64,000 nucleotides of DNA from Phaeodactylum tricornutum CCAP 1055/1 (GCF_000150955.2 NC_011692.1:186001-250000), one strand, 5' to 3'. Shown: positions 8,480-19,983, counted from the first letter of the stretch. Numbers and translations: made by a program. The notes: generated by a model not told the origin, from the letters alone.

Positions 8480-10746
8480 CTAGTTTTGTGGAATGGGAAG
8501 AACCATAAGATCCCAAGCTGCCGCGACTTCCGTTTCGTTCAATCCAGCTGCGCGCATGGCCTGAAATTCAATACGCATCATGATTGACAGGCTGTCCACA
8601 GATATATCGCCTTTGTACCTAGCCGAAAAGTGGTTCAAGACTAGTCGCTTAGCGTTGACGGATCGGGCAAAGTCGCCGGCAATCTGTGGTGTCGAATGCC
8701 CGTGCATCACGGCATCTCGAGTGACTTCACGTACGTCCGTGTCCTTATCGACTCCTTGGAGATAACAGTTGGTGGCTTCGTGTATTACCAAGTCGGCGTT
8801 CTGGGCAAGATTGCGTAAGGCCCTACAATCGGCCGTGTCGCCGCCAATCACAACTTTACGGCCTTCCCGTGGCGGTTCGACCGCGTCTTCTTGCTGCACG
8901 ACGGTACCATCGGGGAACGTAAACGCGTTTCCGGGTGGTAAATTCTTGAGTACCGCCATAGCCTTCATCGGAACGGTAAAACCAGCTTCTCGTAGCGCTT
9001 GTACATTACGCTTGACAATGGGTTCAACTACCTCGTTGCGTAAGCGACCCGGACGTGGCAACTCATCCACAACATAGCCCAAGCAAGGAATGCCGTGACT
9101 CATGGGTGCTGCGTATACTTTGACGTCTTCCTCGTCTTCAATTTCCCACATAGGCGCGCCGTCGGCGCAAAGAGGATGGTCGTATTGAGGATATATATTA
9201 CGTCCACCCTCAATTTCTCCGTACAATGAAGATGCCTCGAGTTGCAGCATATTTGCTTGGGAGATCCAATTAGTGGGATCCTCTCCCGCCAGTCCTTTCT
9301 TTCCCCAACGGGATGCTTCACCGCTTCCTTTCCGTCGACCTTTGTAGTAAAACCGCCGTGATCGTCCGTTGAATTCCCATTCCGGGGCCATGGGCACTTC
9401 CATAATTTCGTGGACACGATAGGGGGGAACAATCCGACTGACAGAATAGCGAATGGCAACACGCAACCACATGCGCAGGCCTTCGGGACCGTAAATCTCG
9501 ACTGGTGGACTATTTTCCCGATCGCGATCTTGCCCCATTAAACACAGAAGTCCCGGTAGTCCGAACGAATGATCCCCGTGGGCGTGAGTCAGAAAAATTT
9601 TCGTGATTTTGCTTGGTTTGATAGACGACGTCTTTTGTATTTGTAACTGTTGAAGGCAGAACGCCTTGGGTGAGACAATTGAAGATGAATAAAGCATGAT
9701 TTCGACCGTTGTTCATACAAGTATCAGATATTCGTTAAAGATGAGTATCACCATCGTACGCCGAGAACAATTATTAGCGCCTCAGACTGGTGCCAGCATC
9801 TCGTGTTTCCTCCTTTGCTTGCTGTCTGTAGATATGCCCGTTGCTGATGTAAATATCGCGCACTCACCTGTGTACATTCACCCACATCAAAGAGCCAGGT
9901 GCCGCCTTGAAAATTGCTCATCTGCTCCATCCGCCCGGTAGCAGAATCGAGAAAAGCTGCCCGTCGGCGCCAATTGAGCCGCAACGCGGTACAGGAAACG
10001 CCGCGGGTAACGCCGGGTGTACATGATGCCGTCCCGACAAAGACCACGTCCATGTCCGAACTCACATTGTTGTGGTTGAAAATGGGATGATGGACCTGTC
10101 TGAGATCAGTGGTCATAGAATCTGATACGGTCATATTACGGACGGGAGGATAGCGTTGGTAGACTTGTTCAAAAATGGCGTCCTTGGGAGAAGAATGTGC
10201 GGTAGCGATCGAAGCGACGTCTTCGTCGACGGCATCGGGAGGAGACGACAGTGTGGGAGTGTGGAGGGTCGGCATTCGCTTTATCTTGGTTCTTTGCTGC
10301 AGCAACGTCCCGCTCTTATGAACAGTGTTGGCGGTTGGCTGTGTATTCGGAAAGCCAATGTCCTGACGTAGGATATACTCCACCAAGTCCTGTTTGCGTT
10401 TCAGTTTGGAAAGAACCCCTCGTTCCTTAGCGGAGTCTTTTATCAGCTGTCGCAAGTCTTTTACTGTTAGAGAGTATAAAAAAGTTTCAGATAGAGACGT
10501 AGTGCCAAGGCTAGTACCGGTAGGAGACAGAGAAAACAAGGGCAGTCCGAACGGCGGTGCCATCGATCCTGGAAGGGGACGTGAGCAGCGCTTGCTTCTG
10601 TAAGGGACCAAGGCCGCAGTCTCGGAAAAGGCAGTGTACGAGAGAAGTAGGCATCGCACCCAAGTAGTATTGACCTTTAATCCAGGTTGGTGTGTTGGAA
10701 GTGGCCTTTTACCGCAACTACAGCTCACGCCAGAGCGCTCCTCCAT
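8480..10746 (-). CDS. Ribonuclease Z (tRNA 3'-processing endonuclease) with SAP-like N-terminus
   Basis: This enzyme cleaves the 3' trailer from precursor tRNAs. Two exons, 10746-9868 and 9646-8480, are joined across a 221-bp GT-AG intron in phase 0, giving 680 residues. The N-terminal 230 residues are not part of the enzyme core. They hold a hydrophobic stretch (about 29-40) and a SAP-like helix pair (about 92-127, LTVKDLRQLIKDS to LVEYIL). The metallo-beta-lactamase core starts near residue 235 (VFVGTASCTPG). It has the zinc motif LTHAHGDH (about 312-319), GGDTADC, VIHEAT, HGHSTPQIAG and LNHFSARY, all hallmarks of RNase Z. The intron lies just before the zinc motif, between GECTQ and LQIQ. 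The core matches the short (ELAC1/TRZ) form. The compartment is unclear; the N-terminus could carry an organelle signal. Confidence 0.9.
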
Positions 10747-12543
10747 ACTGATGTTTTGTGAACGAATCACTCGACACTGGGTGGTGCTGGTGGGCACGAT
10801 GTACGGTAGGCGCAAGGTACAGGTAGTACCTCCCAACTGCGTGATGGTCGTCCGTTGTCCACCCTGGACGCTTTTCTACACGGGTATGTACCTAACTACC
10901 AATTTGGGTGGAAAATTCTGCGGGGCAACATCACCGTCGTTTTCGTTTGTGCGGTTGTCCGTACAAAGCCGTCAGTCGTCGCACGTCCAAGGGGGCAATT
11001 GACAGTGACGACAGAATTCTACGTTTCACAAAGTATGATATTGACAGTGAATGAGAATTCCCGGTTCCTTTCGTCTAAAAGAGAATCGGATGAACCACGG
11101 TCGGCGTGGTCTGCCCCCCCCCCCCCCCCCCAAAAAAAAACATAGCGGGAACATTGTGCAAGTCAGCAATTGCGTTCGGAAGAGGAGTGGGCCCCGTAAG
11201 ATCAACTGGATGCGTTGTCTCCCATGTAGAAATACTTGCACACATCTAATAAAAGCGCAGCAATCAATTCACTGTCAGTACAGGTGTGGGCCATTGTCTT
11301 TTTTTGTTGGTTATTGACGAGACAGTAGCTGGCCGTCAAAAAACTCACAATTAAGTTAGTCTGCCTAGAGAATGAGATGAGCTCGTCAAGGTAGGTTATA
11401 GTGTTGCAAATTGGGCTATTTAAAAGAAAAGATGCAAAAGCTTTGAAGTCAACTTTCTTGGAAAATCAGGAAATCAGACGAAACCGTGGGGAAATGTGGG
11501 CTCTTCGCCACTACCGCAAAACCAAAAAGAAGAAATGCGAGCACGTGACTCTAACAGTTATTATGACCCTAAGGTTTCTTTCAAAAATCGACTCACTGTC
11601 AGGGAAACTGTCATGCAATCATTCTAGTAGTGAAGACAGCGTCCGTATCAGTGAAAGTAATTTCAGCACAATTTTATCTGTATTTCCTTCTTCCTGCGCT
11701 GGATGAAGACATTTGATGTTGACAGCTCAGTCTAACGAAGACTGCATACGAAGATCATCACAACAATCAGCTCATGTACCGGTTTAGCATCTGAATGCCG
11801 AGAATGCACTCACACAATCATTTATCAAAACTCAGTCGGTCGTGGTGACAATGTCTGCTTCTTTAACCTGCCCTAATTGACGTGAATCATCGGAATTTGC
11901 AGTCAGTATCGCCTGCATCAATGTGCTGGTCTTATCTTTCGTTGCAGTCGAATACAATATTCATATCATTGAAGAAGGAATTTCAATAAAGTTATTTAGT
12001 AAAAAAATCAGAAGATGTTTGCAGAATTGATATGCATTTTTGGTACTTATTGTTCGCTCAGTGTTTCAAGGAAAAATCAAAGAAACACAATGGCGTCGAA
12101 TTTGTTAAATCTTTCTAGACATTGACGTTATTTCCCAAAAAGTGCAACTTGGCTGGCCTAGAGCATGCAATTCAGATTTTCAGCCCCGCGAATGCAGTCA
12201 TCTTCTGAAATCGATTCCATATATTTCGACCAAGTCCGTGACTAGGTGAATAATTGTTTGCGTACGCTTCATCTAGCAAGTGTAACGATGTAAGATTGCT
12301 AGTCTCAATTGAGATCTGCGATGCTTCTTTTTGCAACTCTGACGAAAGCTGATCCTCATAACAAACGAAGCTGTGAAGCTCGGGATTATCTCAGGTTCCG
12401 TGATCCACTTTTCGCTCGTTGCAGCAGTTGTGCCTCAACAATCTATGCCTTTAGCTCCAGAGCCTAGAATACAGAACTAAAAAGCGAAAGGCTCCTTTTT
12501 CATTTGCTGCATTTTGCTTTTCACCTTTGAACGGAAAAATATT
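10747..12543. other. Intergenic, AT-rich, no gene recognised
   Basis: About 1.8 kb between the divergent RNase Z gene and the gene starting at 12544. It contains only short open frames and a long homopolymer tract near 11114. No RNA gene or mobile element was recognised. Confidence 0.5.
11114..11140 (+). repeat. C18-A9 homopolymer tract
   Basis: A run of 18 cytosines followed directly by nine adenines. It is a simple low-complexity tract, prone to length change and to sequencing error. It lies outside coding sequence. Confidence 0.9.
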
Positions 12544-13293
12544 ATGCCTGATCCGCTGATTCGAATGAACAACACGGCGATTGTCCTCATGCAACGTGGC
12601 GCCAATCTCGAGGCTGTCGATCTACTTTTATGTGCACTTGACCACATGAAGACTTTCCTGGGCCCTACAGAGAACCCACTCGCATCGACAATTTGCGCAG
12701 GCGATGACCTTTTCTCTGGCGGAACCGTCGTCGCCGTGATGCTCGGCAATGATAGCACCGACCCCACTTCGGCAGGAAAATATCAGCCTCGCAATTTGCT
12801 TGAGATTGCGAGATCGGAAGCAACACATGATATCGCTGACTTTTTCTTTGAATATGTATTTTTATTTCATCCTGCTTTCACGGCTCAAAACCGTTCCCCA
12901 AAGACACAGGGCATCACAGCGGCTTTTCTTCTCTATAATACGGGTGTGGCATACCAAAGAAACGGTGTTTGCACTGAAACATCGAAATTTTTTGAAAATG
13001 CACTTATACTCTATTCAAGGGCGTCTACACTGATCGAAGAATTCGACGGAACCTTTGCCAGCAGCCTTTCTCAGGCCCTGTACGTGCTTGCTCTAGCCTT
13101 GCATATTAATATCGCAAGCATCCATTTCAGATTTTTCAATCAAGTGGAATTGGACAAGGCTCTTGCTCAGTTCCATTCGAAATTTTGCCTCATTAGTCGG
13201 AATGACATGCAGGACGAAACGTACAAATTTTTTGCGACGAGTTCTTGGTTCTATTCGGTCTTCACTTTGCGACGACCTGCTGCGGCAGCTTGA
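12544..13293 (+). CDS. 249-residue repeat-like protein, paralogue A
   Basis: A single exon that encodes a helix-rich protein. It begins at the ATG at 12544 (MPDPLIRMNNTAIVLMQRG). It is clearly related to the minus-strand gene at 55158-55907, and both are exactly 249 residues with these starts. Shared marks are MNN-x-A-V/I-x-LM near the start, an LL-x-N-x-G/A-x-A-x-QR-x-G block (about 134-145), an S/A-x-NIA-x-H/V-x-F block (about 195-206), and a tail ending in a run of alanines (RRPAAAA here, FLTAAAA there). The alternating helices look like a tetratricopeptide-type solenoid, but this is inference. No signal peptide or membrane segment is evident. The function is unknown, and such proteins may form a multigene diatom family. 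Confidence 0.75.
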   Translation: MPDPLIRMNNTAIVLMQRGANLEAVDLLLCALDHMKTFLGPTENPLASTICAGDDLFSGGTVVAVMLGNDSTDPTSAGKYQPRNLLEIARSEATHDIADFFFEYVFLFHPAFTAQNRSPKTQGITAAFLLYNTGVAYQRNGVCTETSKFFENALILYSRASTLIEEFDGTFASSLSQALYVLALALHINIASIHFRFFNQVELDKALAQFHSKFCLISRNDMQDETYKFFATSSWFYSVFTLRRPAAAA

Positions 13294-13950
13294 AACTAAA
13301 AGCAATGTAAATACTCCCAAACATTCCTTAGGGTCCAACGGTTTTTCTGATCACACTAAACTAGGCGGGTTGTTCTGAAACGCGGAATAGCGGTGTGCGG
13401 GCGACAGTGTTGCAAATTTTTTTCGGACAGAATGGAACTTTGAATAGTGGAAACCATCACGTCCCCGAGCACCCTATTGGTTATAGGCCATTGAAAAGAA
13501 AGTGGGGGCTGCAGACTGCGAATACTAGAATAGTTGTCAAAGAATCCGTCTCAGTCCATTCGCAACACGCCCTCTCAAAACGTCTTCCGAAAGAGGCAAG
13601 TCTGTTGTGGTGCGTTTGAGTTTACCCAGTCTTCTTGCACTTACCGTTAAATACAATAGCGGCAAAGCATAAAAAAATCTACGAGTCGTAGGTAGGTTAT
13701 CCTACGACCTTTCGTCTACTCACTGCTAAAGAAAATACGGCGCGCGCAAGCGTTTGCATATGTGGCAAATATGTTGCGAACGTTTTGCAAAATAGGTCAA
13801 TGGAAGGATTTCGAATGACATGAGTGCAACCGTTTTCCAGTTCATTTTCTTTTCGCTCGAAATGGACGAATCTCTAGACGGTCGCCGTCGGAAGCAGGTG
13901 GCATGGGCTCACTTGCGAAACTTGACTTGCTGTTACATTGACTGAAAGTT
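13294..13950. other. Intergenic, no gene recognised
   Basis: 657 bp with short open frames only. The distal part should hold the promoter of the two-exon gene starting at 13951. Confidence 0.5.
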
Positions 13951-14742
13951 ATGAAACGAAAGCGGCTGGTGTCACATTTTGATCTCCATGGGAACGGTAA
14001 TTTTGGAAAAAGAAAAGTGAAAAACGTTGGGTCCCACGACGCCAGTCGCGAAGGCCTTCTACTCACAAGATTCGATCTAGATACAATCTATGTGCATCGT
14101 AAGGACGGTAAGAGCTGGTCGTTGTGTTTGTTAGATGGGATTAGTGTCGTGTAAATTTAATTTTTTTAGACTCCATCTGAATTGCAAGCCATGTGAGCTA
14201 ACCCCTGCACGTGATCACTCTTCTTACGTCCAGGCACTTGCATCAACTCAATTCGTTTGAAGCGCAACTGTGTATCAGCTTATCGCAATATCTCGCTAGT
14301 ACGCTTTGCCAAACAGCAAAGCAAAAATTTCGGGATGGAAACGGACCAGGTGCGATCGATATTTGCTGTTGGTGAGAACCATCCGCTCAATCCTCAATCT
14401 CCTGTTGATTTTGCTTCGTATGAAGGGATTGAAGCTTTTTTGCCGTCCTCCCCCAGTTCTGTATTGGAAGTGCAACTAGTCAAAAGCGTTGGCGAGAAGG
14501 TTATCATCGAACCTAATGCAGCCTCGCTGTTGCAAAAACGGACATGTTGTGAGTCGTCGGTATTTCGTCCAATTTCCTGCGACGAAGGTTCTATAAAGGA
14601 AGACATTGCTCGTGCCTCGAAGGATCCTGACGATCAACGCTTGATGTCCTATTCCGACGATGACAGTGCAGGCGGAGAAAACGAGAACGATCTTCTTGGC
14701 CTCCAATTCCTGACGGACGAAAAAAAAAAGAGCCAAGCCTAG
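13951..14742 (+). CDS. Orphan two-exon gene, 221 residues
   Basis: Exon 1 is 13951-14107 and exon 2 is 14234-14742. They are joined across a 126-bp intron with a consensus donor (GTAAGA) and a CAG acceptor, and the splice makes one continuous frame across a split glycine codon. An in-frame stop lies four codons before the ATG. The N-terminal part is basic (MKRKRLVSHFDLHGNGNFGK). The C-terminal half is acidic and Ser-rich, with YSDDDSAGGENENDLL near the end and a final KKKSQA. No signal peptide, membrane segment or known domain was seen. It may be a nuclear protein, judging only from its charge pattern. The clean splice supports a real gene, but its function is unknown. Confidence 0.6.
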
Positions 14743-15434
14743 TAATCTTAGCTACGTGCAAGACCTTGTAAAAAAGGAATCAAGCTTATGAATCTTGAAA
14801 ATAGTGCGAAAAAAGTTGGTTATCTCTTATAGGTGTCTGTACACTGGTGGAGCTCCAGTGCTTCTGCAAATAAAATTGCTTGTTAGCGAGAATTTTACAA
14901 ATGCAGCACTCCTTTGATGCCGTTGTCTTTCACCGTGAATTCCTAAAATTGCGTTCACAACCTCGAAACTAGTTTGCAAAATTAAAGAACTTTCCTCCGT
15001 GACTTACCCAAGTTTTGATGCAGAGAACGCATCAGCACTGTGCACCTCGGCTCCTAACGTTAAGAGTGCGCACACAAGAATCAATTGCGGAATGAAAGCA
15101 TCAGAACAATTTACTCCGAACCATGTGCAAATTCAGACGGCTCGCCGTTTGAACCTCCAAAGACAACCTGTAGCGGCAAGTACAAAACGACAGGACTCCG
15201 CGCATTGACTGTGAGCACGATTCCCACATATATTCCATCGGAGAGGAATTTTGAATTGACTCGATGCCCCAGAAACGCTGTCTTTCTTGGCTTGGTTTGA
15301 ATCCCCGGAAAACATTCATGGAACCGCTTGCGTAACGAAAACCTTCTTGTCATTTGTGCTGGCATTCCTGACGCTGATCATCGGCCCCACAATGCAGACT
15401 GGTCTTTCAGCTATAACTCCTTTCCGGTGTGATC
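14743..15434. other. Intergenic, no gene recognised
   Basis: 692 bp between two genes on the same strand. It has only short overlapping frames on both strands and no recognisable element. A 5' untranslated exon of the next gene could lie here. Confidence 0.5.
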
Positions 15435-17325
15435 ATGGAGCGTTGGTGCGACCATTCCACTTACGGTTTGGAGGAGGACAATGGAAATCGATCCAGTACA
15501 CTAGAAGGTGGTGAATCGGAACGACCCAGCATATCAGAGGGTGCAGAATCGGAACATTTTCCGTTCTTTCACGATACCTTGACTTTTGCAAGAATCACGG
15601 AGGGGATGGGACATATATTACCTTACGCTTCCCAATCTGGACAGGTAGCAGGAGAAGAACAAAGCGCGTATTCTCTATCCCCATACGTCCCGTATCCTCC
15701 ACGTAATTACGTACGGAGAGATTGCGAGGAAGACGACGTCGGGAGAAGACCTAGGGTTCGACGATGCCTGGATTTAAACAAAGGAGTGAACCTCACTAGT
15801 CCCAAGCGCTTCAGTATTTCGCAAGACCCATTTCTATCAAAAAATCATCCATCGTCTCTTTCGGACGGCGAAGAGACAAGTCAGCATTCGAGAAAAGCAG
15901 CAGGCATTGCTTTGGAAGAGGACGCGGTAGGAGATATCTTTTCGAGCCGCAGCATTCGTGCTCAATACGGGTCTGATCCGATGCAAATGAAAGTTCGATC
16001 CCCCCGATATCTTCCAGAGCCGAAATCTCCACTGGTACACTCACAGCATTCAACTCCGTCATCACATCGTCATCCTGGAAGTCACCTCTACCAAAGCCCA
16101 GGTTTTTCAGGGAACTTTGCATACTCTTCCTATCAAATGGCCTCTCCCCACAGCTATTTCCAGAGACGATATCCCATGGTAGCTTCGCATCCTTTCAGTG
16201 ACAACACAGGCACGCCAGGTATTTTCATGTCCCAATTGCCATGTCCTGTTTACTCGCCACCGCAATACCCTCCACAACCATTTATACCCCAACAATCTGT
16301 TCACAGCGACACTCCTGTAGATGCCAATAGGATGGATAATTCTGGTTGCACGGCCACGGGATCATCTCCAAATAGGACTCTTCCTTTCCCAAACCCGAGC
16401 TTGAGCCTAGCTATTCCACCTTCCCCTATACGATTGCGCCAGAAACCGCCCGGTAAATTGAATCCGGTGCGTCGATCCGCCCGTTCAGAATCCAAAATCC
16501 GGGAAGTGCGGACCCGGACGAGCTCTGGCGAATCGACGTCGCAAGCTGCGGGCTTGTGCGCAGCGGAAGTGGCGACGGCAGGTAGTGTGCGGGCGAAGGC
16601 AGCTATTGTGACATGGTACGATCGACTGGACGATTTACGTCGGTTCCGGAAAGAGTTTGGCGATTGCAACGTGCCTCAAAAATATGAACCAAATCGAGCT
16701 CTGGGTATTTGGTAAGTCTTTCGCAATAAGGACAGATGCATGGTTGTTTTCCTTGTGCTTTCAGCTACGGCCTTTAACATCTCTATTGATGCTGCGTACG
16801 TTTCTGTGTGTTTACAGGGTCAACAAGCAGCGGATGGAAAAGAAGAAGCTCGACAGGGGCGAACGATCATCCATGACTACGGAACGACTGCAGGCGCTGC
16901 AGAGCGTCGGGTTTCAGTGGGCCAAGCTTAAGGGCGATGTTTCTTGGAACCAGAAGTACACAGAATTGCTGGAATACAGATCCGTGTTCGGTGACTGTAA
17001 CGTGCCTACCAAGTACCGCACCAATCCGGCGCTGGGACGCTGGGTTTCGACTCAGCGATCGCAATTCAAAGAATTCCAGGCCGGTCTGGTAACGCATATA
17101 ACTGATCAGCGAATTTCCCACCTGGAGAAGATAGGCTTTCGGTGGAGCATGATGGAGGAGGAGGAAGAGAACAACTGCACAAATGAAAATTCGCTGAGGG
17201 ATGGTAGCGAAGCAGATGCCATCTTTTCAAGGTCAATGCGAGTGGAGAAAGTAAAGCGTTGGCAATACGACAAATCCAGAACAAGTACCCGCCACTCTTC
17301 CATCAATCGGGTTACTAGTGTGTGA
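15435..17325 (+). CDS. Protein with two helicase-associated (HA) domains
   Basis: Exon 1 is 15435-16711 and exon 2 is 16818-17325, with a 106-bp GT-AG intron that splits a Trp codon (GI-W-VNKQR), giving 594 residues. The ATG at 15435 follows a weaker in-frame GTG. The first 380 residues are disordered and rich in Ser, Pro, Tyr and charged residues. Two HA domains follow (about 390-462 and 465-535). Each has the pattern W..RL/KY..L..[FY]R..FGDCNVP.KY..N.ALG.WV..QR and a closing GF.W. The intron lies inside the first HA domain. HA domains bind nucleic acid in bacterial helicases and are expanded in diatoms as stand-alone modules. No helicase motor is present here. A nuclear regulatory or DNA-binding role is plausible but inferred. 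Confidence 0.85.
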
Positions 17326-17944
17326 GGATCTCAAAACATATCACAGTCAGTTTTGCGCTATGCATGAAAGTAGCGTTGTCTCTGATGCATGTTAGAGCCT
17401 TATTCGCTGTCAAGAAACAAAGATGATTTTGCCTACACATTACTTGTACACATATCTAGCATCGGTACCTGAGACGCATCTCGAAAGGAATGAAGAATTA
17501 CGGTTCATATATGTCTACTGATTCGGTGTTTCGGTGTACCCATACTTGTGCTTGGCATAAACCCACTTCCATTGACCTGAATATATTGATTGTTGCGTTT
17601 GCAAGCATATGCTAAAAGTTCTACTCTTGTGAGTGCGCAGATGGCATTTTCGAGTCGGATACCGCTTCATTTCAGTTTCAATAAGTGCTGTAGTCGTTGC
17701 GGTATTAAAAGCAGGAATTTTCCAAGGTTCTCTGTTTTGATTTGTCAGCACACGCCGCGGTTTGGCTTGGAACGCCTGCCCTGCCCTGCCTTCGAATTTT
17801 CCCTCCGCGACAGCCACGCAAAAAGGTATCCATGGATCCTCAGTTCCCGAGCGCTCCTTGTTGTCAATGTTTCTCTTGGCGACTGTGGTTCGGTCGAACC
17901 CAGAACCTCCGGGGAGTCCAGTCCGGCTTGTTCTTTTCTTCACC
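17326..17944. other. Intergenic, up to the mobile element
   Basis: 619 bp between the HA-domain gene and the left end of the mobile element. Minus-strand open frames run through it without an ATG. No gene can be supported. Confidence 0.5.
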
Positions 17945-17947
17945 CTG

Positions 17948-17959
17948 GGGCGTGCCTCA
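17948..17959 (+). repeat. Left terminal inverted repeat
   Basis: GGGCGTGCCTCA, an exact inverted match to 19873-19884. The preceding three bases are CTG. Confidence 0.75.
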
Positions 17960-18096
17960 TTTAGTCGCAATCCCGGGAAAACAAAAATACGACATTTTGC
18001 ATTTCGAGCTTTAAATGCCAGTAGTGCGCCAGGCGGGCTTTCCCAACGGACGCTAAAAATGACTGATACATCTAAGTTGAGCGTTGGGTTTTGAAA

Positions 18097-18310
18097 AAGA
18101 CTCTAAAAATTTGGCCGGACTTTGGAAACGGACTCTAATTTAGAGTCGGATTTCGAAACCGACTCTATTTAGAGTCGGATTCAGAAACCGACTCTAAATC
18201 CGACTCTAATTTAGGGTCGGTTTTTCAAATAGAGTCGGATTTAGGGTCGGATTTAGGGTCGGATTTAGAGTCGGATTTCGCAAGCGACTCAAGTTTTTAG
18301 AGTCGCATTT
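18097..18310. repeat. Left subterminal array of AGAGTCGGATTT units
   Basis: About a dozen imperfect copies of a roughly 12-bp unit, in both orientations, often paired as AGAGTCGGATTTCGAAA facing CGACTCTA. GGGTCGGATTT is a common variant. Such subterminal arrays are usually transposase binding sites in DNA transposons; that role is inferred here. Confidence 0.8.
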
Positions 18311-18722
18311 TCATTTTTGCTTCGATTTCCAGAGCCATATCTACTAGTAGATCTACTCACAGTCTATAGTAAAGTTGTCTTGTTTCTGCCCAATGAACAG
18401 TCATTTGGTTGCGGTGGTAGCGGAACGAGACAGAAGCCAAACATCAATCGGATTCCTAATTTCAACGCGATACCTTCGGGAGCAGATAATAGTTAAGAGT
18501 AGCAGCTTATTACTTTTGTCGAAGGATATCCAGGATGAAGAAGTCACACAGGAGAAGTGAAAGGTAGTAAGAGGGCTACTTGAAGAAGCGCTGTTAGCAG
18601 AAGAAATCCCAATTGCATCAATGGAAGTGTGACCAAAGGTAGTCGTCGACAACCCAGCATTCAATGGTATCCCCCATGGTGACAAATTCACTTGAATACT
18701 AAGACTGCTTCGCAAGAAGCAC

Positions 18723-19019
18723 ATGAAGGGTGATCTTCAGAAGAAAGAAAAGCCTAAGGTGATTGAGTGGAGCAAGTCAGCAGCAAAACAAGTCTCGAAG
18801 CAATATTTTCGAGAGGAAACGATTTCATCCAACTACCAAGATGCAAAACTAGTATGGAGGGACCATTGCAAGGACAACTGTGCTTTCAAAAGGATGCAGT
18901 GTGATACTGCCTTTGTTTGGCGTCTTAAAACTGAGCAAGATGACTACTTGAAAAAAGTCGAGAGGTGCCAAAAAACCTTTAGTATATCGAGAGCACCACG
19001 ACAGCTATACTCAGTGTAA
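18723..19019 (+). pseudogene. Open-frame fragment inside the mobile element
   Basis: 98 codons from an ATG, highly charged and Lys-rich (MKGDLQKKEKPKVIEWSKSA and onward), with short open stretches before and after it. It may be a remnant of an element-encoded DNA-binding or accessory protein. No family is recognised, so transposase ancestry is unproven. Confidence 0.35.
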
Positions 19020-19564
19020 AATTGAGCTCGAAAGCAAATTTAGAGGCATTGAGGAGACCAAAAGTGAAACAATGGGTGACAAGGGGGCACATCTGAAGCG
19101 CAGCTTTGATGATACTGACTCTTTAGACTCTGATGATATGCACGATCTTGTGGCTGCTGTCAATTCTAGCATTTACTAGCTGTCAACGAAAAAGGCAACC
19201 AATTATAAAAAGTAGTACAAAGCAGCCAATTGTGAAGCACTAAATTAATTAGGAAACTTTCAACAGAACATCTCCTTGCACTATAAAGAAGCTACAGGAG
19301 TAGTAATTCTGCCAACCACCCTTTAGAACGAGAAGTCGAGAAAATGGGTTCATTGTCCACCATCCCTGAAAAAACAGTAGTGAGTCTACCAAATGTGTTG
19401 GCAACGGTGTTTCTTGGGGGTAGAAGAAACCGTCGGGGTACCGGGAAGATCATGCACTTGACCCAGAGGTCAATAGACGCGACAAGTAGAACTCGTTTTA
19501 TGATCGAAATGAGCTCGAAAGTTGCAAAATATGGCATCGATCCGGATACTCGCGATGCGAGGAA

Positions 19565-19750
19565 AAATTGAGTCGCTTTAAAATCCGACTCTAAATCCGA
19601 CCCTAATTTAGAGTCGGATTTTGATTTAGAGTCGGATTTCGAAAGCGACTCTAAAAATAGGGTCGGATTTCAGAAAGCGACCCTATTTTAGAGTCGGATT
19701 AGAAATCGGCCGATTTAATTAGGGTCGGGTTTCGAAAGCGGCTATAAAAT
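19565..19750. repeat. Right subterminal array of AGAGTCGGATTT units
   Basis: About ten imperfect copies of the same unit as the left array, again in both orientations. With the left array it brackets the interior of the element. Confidence 0.8.
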
Positions 19751-19872
19751 TTTCTTTTTATCAATCAACGTATACGTAAAACGCCAGCCAGTATGAATGA
19801 TACTTTTATCATGACAGAGTTTAGTGAAAATGTCTTCTAATTTTTTATTTCGTTTTTGATATTCGAGAGATT

Positions 19873-19884
19873 TGAGGCACGCCC
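19873..19884 (-). repeat. Right terminal inverted repeat
   Basis: TGAGGCACGCCC, the exact complement of the left terminus. It is followed by CTG, matching the three bases before the left end. Confidence 0.75.
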
Positions 19885-19983
19885 CTGAAAATCTTTTGCC
19901 GTCAACGCGAAGGCAGTTGAAAAACCTTAGTTCGTCCTAATTGTGCATATCTTTGCCACATTCCTTTGTTGCTGCTGTCGATT

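Larger units (their letters stand above)
17948..19884. mobile_element. Harbinger-like DNA transposon, non-autonomous or decayed
   Basis: The ends are perfect 12-bp inverted repeats (GGGCGTGCCTCA at 17948-17959, its complement at 19873-19884). They are flanked on both sides by CTG (17945-17947 and 19885-19887), which fits a 3-bp target duplication. Inside each end is an array of a short unit, AGAGTCGGATTT or its variants, in both orientations. The interior of about 1.2 kb has only fragments of open frames on the plus strand (for example 18723-19019 and 19344-19571), none recognisable as a transposase. A 3-bp TWA or CWG duplication and G-rich ends are typical of the PIF/Harbinger superfamily, so that is the best guess. 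With no transposase seen, the assignment rests on the termini alone. Confidence 0.65.

Noticed and set aside
17515-17970. 151-codon minus-strand frame ending GQWKWVYAKHKYGYTETPNQ
   Set aside because: The end looks protein-like, but there is no ATG, the frame crosses the mobile element boundary, and no splice partner was found.
18215-18275. Telomere-like TTAGGG steps
   Set aside because: The repeat is a 12-bp unit, TTAGGGTCGGAT, alternating with TTAGAGTCGGAT inside the mobile element, not a run of TTAGGG. It belongs to the subterminal array.
18097-19750. Possible CRISPR-like array
   Set aside because: Units are imperfect, occur in both orientations, have no regular spacers and sit between transposon-type termini in a eukaryotic genome.
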